The notes under the pieces were generated by a model that was given only the letters and a program-made list of their open reading frames with translations, ran no database searches and was not told the DNA's origin. 5,213 nucleotides of DNA from Methanoculleus sp. (GTDB taxonomy: Archaea > Halobacteriota > Methanomicrobia > Methanomicrobiales > Methanoculleaceae): contig JALNXI010000159.1 of assembly GCA_023230425.1 (NCBI GenBank), positions 1 through 5,213 on the forward strand. The letters are read 5' to 3'. Every line of letters begins with the position of its first letter. Position 1 is the first letter of the stretch. Position numbers and translations under genes: made by a program. Of the stretch, positions 5,182 to 5,213 are shown piece by piece.

Positions 5182-5213
5182 GTGGAGCGCATCCCTGTGG
5201 GAGGTGCTCGCAC
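5182..5213 (+). promoter_or_regulatory. Leader hairpin burying a strong Shine-Dalgarno site
   Basis: GAGCGCATCCC (5185-5195) pairs with GGGAGGTGCTC (5199-5209) around a TGT loop, with one A-G mismatch and one G-T pair. GTG (5182-5184) can pair with CAC (5211-5213) across a single bulged G. The 3' arm contains GGGAGGTG (5199-5206), a full SD match. If a start codon follows just beyond the window, its ribosome binding site would be masked by this stem. The stem could instead belong to a non-coding RNA or be the first copy of a repeat array; only one copy is visible, so I cannot decide. Confidence 0.45.

Noticed and set aside
5182..5213. CRISPR leader and first repeat
   Set aside because: A single hairpin-forming unit without a second copy or any cas gene in view is not enough; kept only as an alternative for the right edge.

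Overview
The window looks like part of a GC-rich euryarchaeal chromosome, most likely a methanogen of the Methanomicrobiales (Methanoculleus-like). The reasons are archaeal TATA-type promoters close to the gene starts, a winged-helix/PAS/GAF regulator without a kinase module, a lipoprotein with a Pro/Ala/Thr-rich spacer, and U-tract termination. The genus is an inference from gene style; no marker gene is present.

Layout: three genes lie on the minus strand. In transcription order they are a multi-PAS DNA-binding sensor (3242 to 1314), a four-repeat HEAT-like protein (1182 to 682) and a secreted lipoprotein cut by the left edge (562 to 1). Two genes lie on the plus strand: a class I SAM-dependent methyltransferase (3470 to 4207) and a DUF72/YecE-like TIM-barrel protein (4253 to 4945). 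The two sets diverge from a 227-bp control region at 3243-3469, which holds a TATA element for each direction and a perfect palindrome next to each. The last 268 bases hold no gene that I can support. They are visibly AT-richer and contain a good plus-strand promoter, an inverted repeat across its expected start point, and a hairpin that buries a strong Shine-Dalgarno sequence at the right edge. A gene or structured RNA probably begins there.

How the parts may work together: the PAS protein is a one-component regulator (winged helix plus sensor domains, no histidine kinase or receiver). The palindromes beside its own promoter and the divergent methyltransferase promoter are natural candidate binding sites. 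The HEAT protein follows it on the same strand with its own promoter. The methyltransferase and DUF72 genes may be co-transcribed (45-bp gap) or use separate near-leaderless promoters. The methyltransferase substrate and the DUF72 reaction cannot be read from the sequence.

I see no mobile element, tRNA, rRNA or proven CRISPR array. The most interesting points are the operator-like palindromes and the structured leader at the right edge. I found no clear new multi-gene system.
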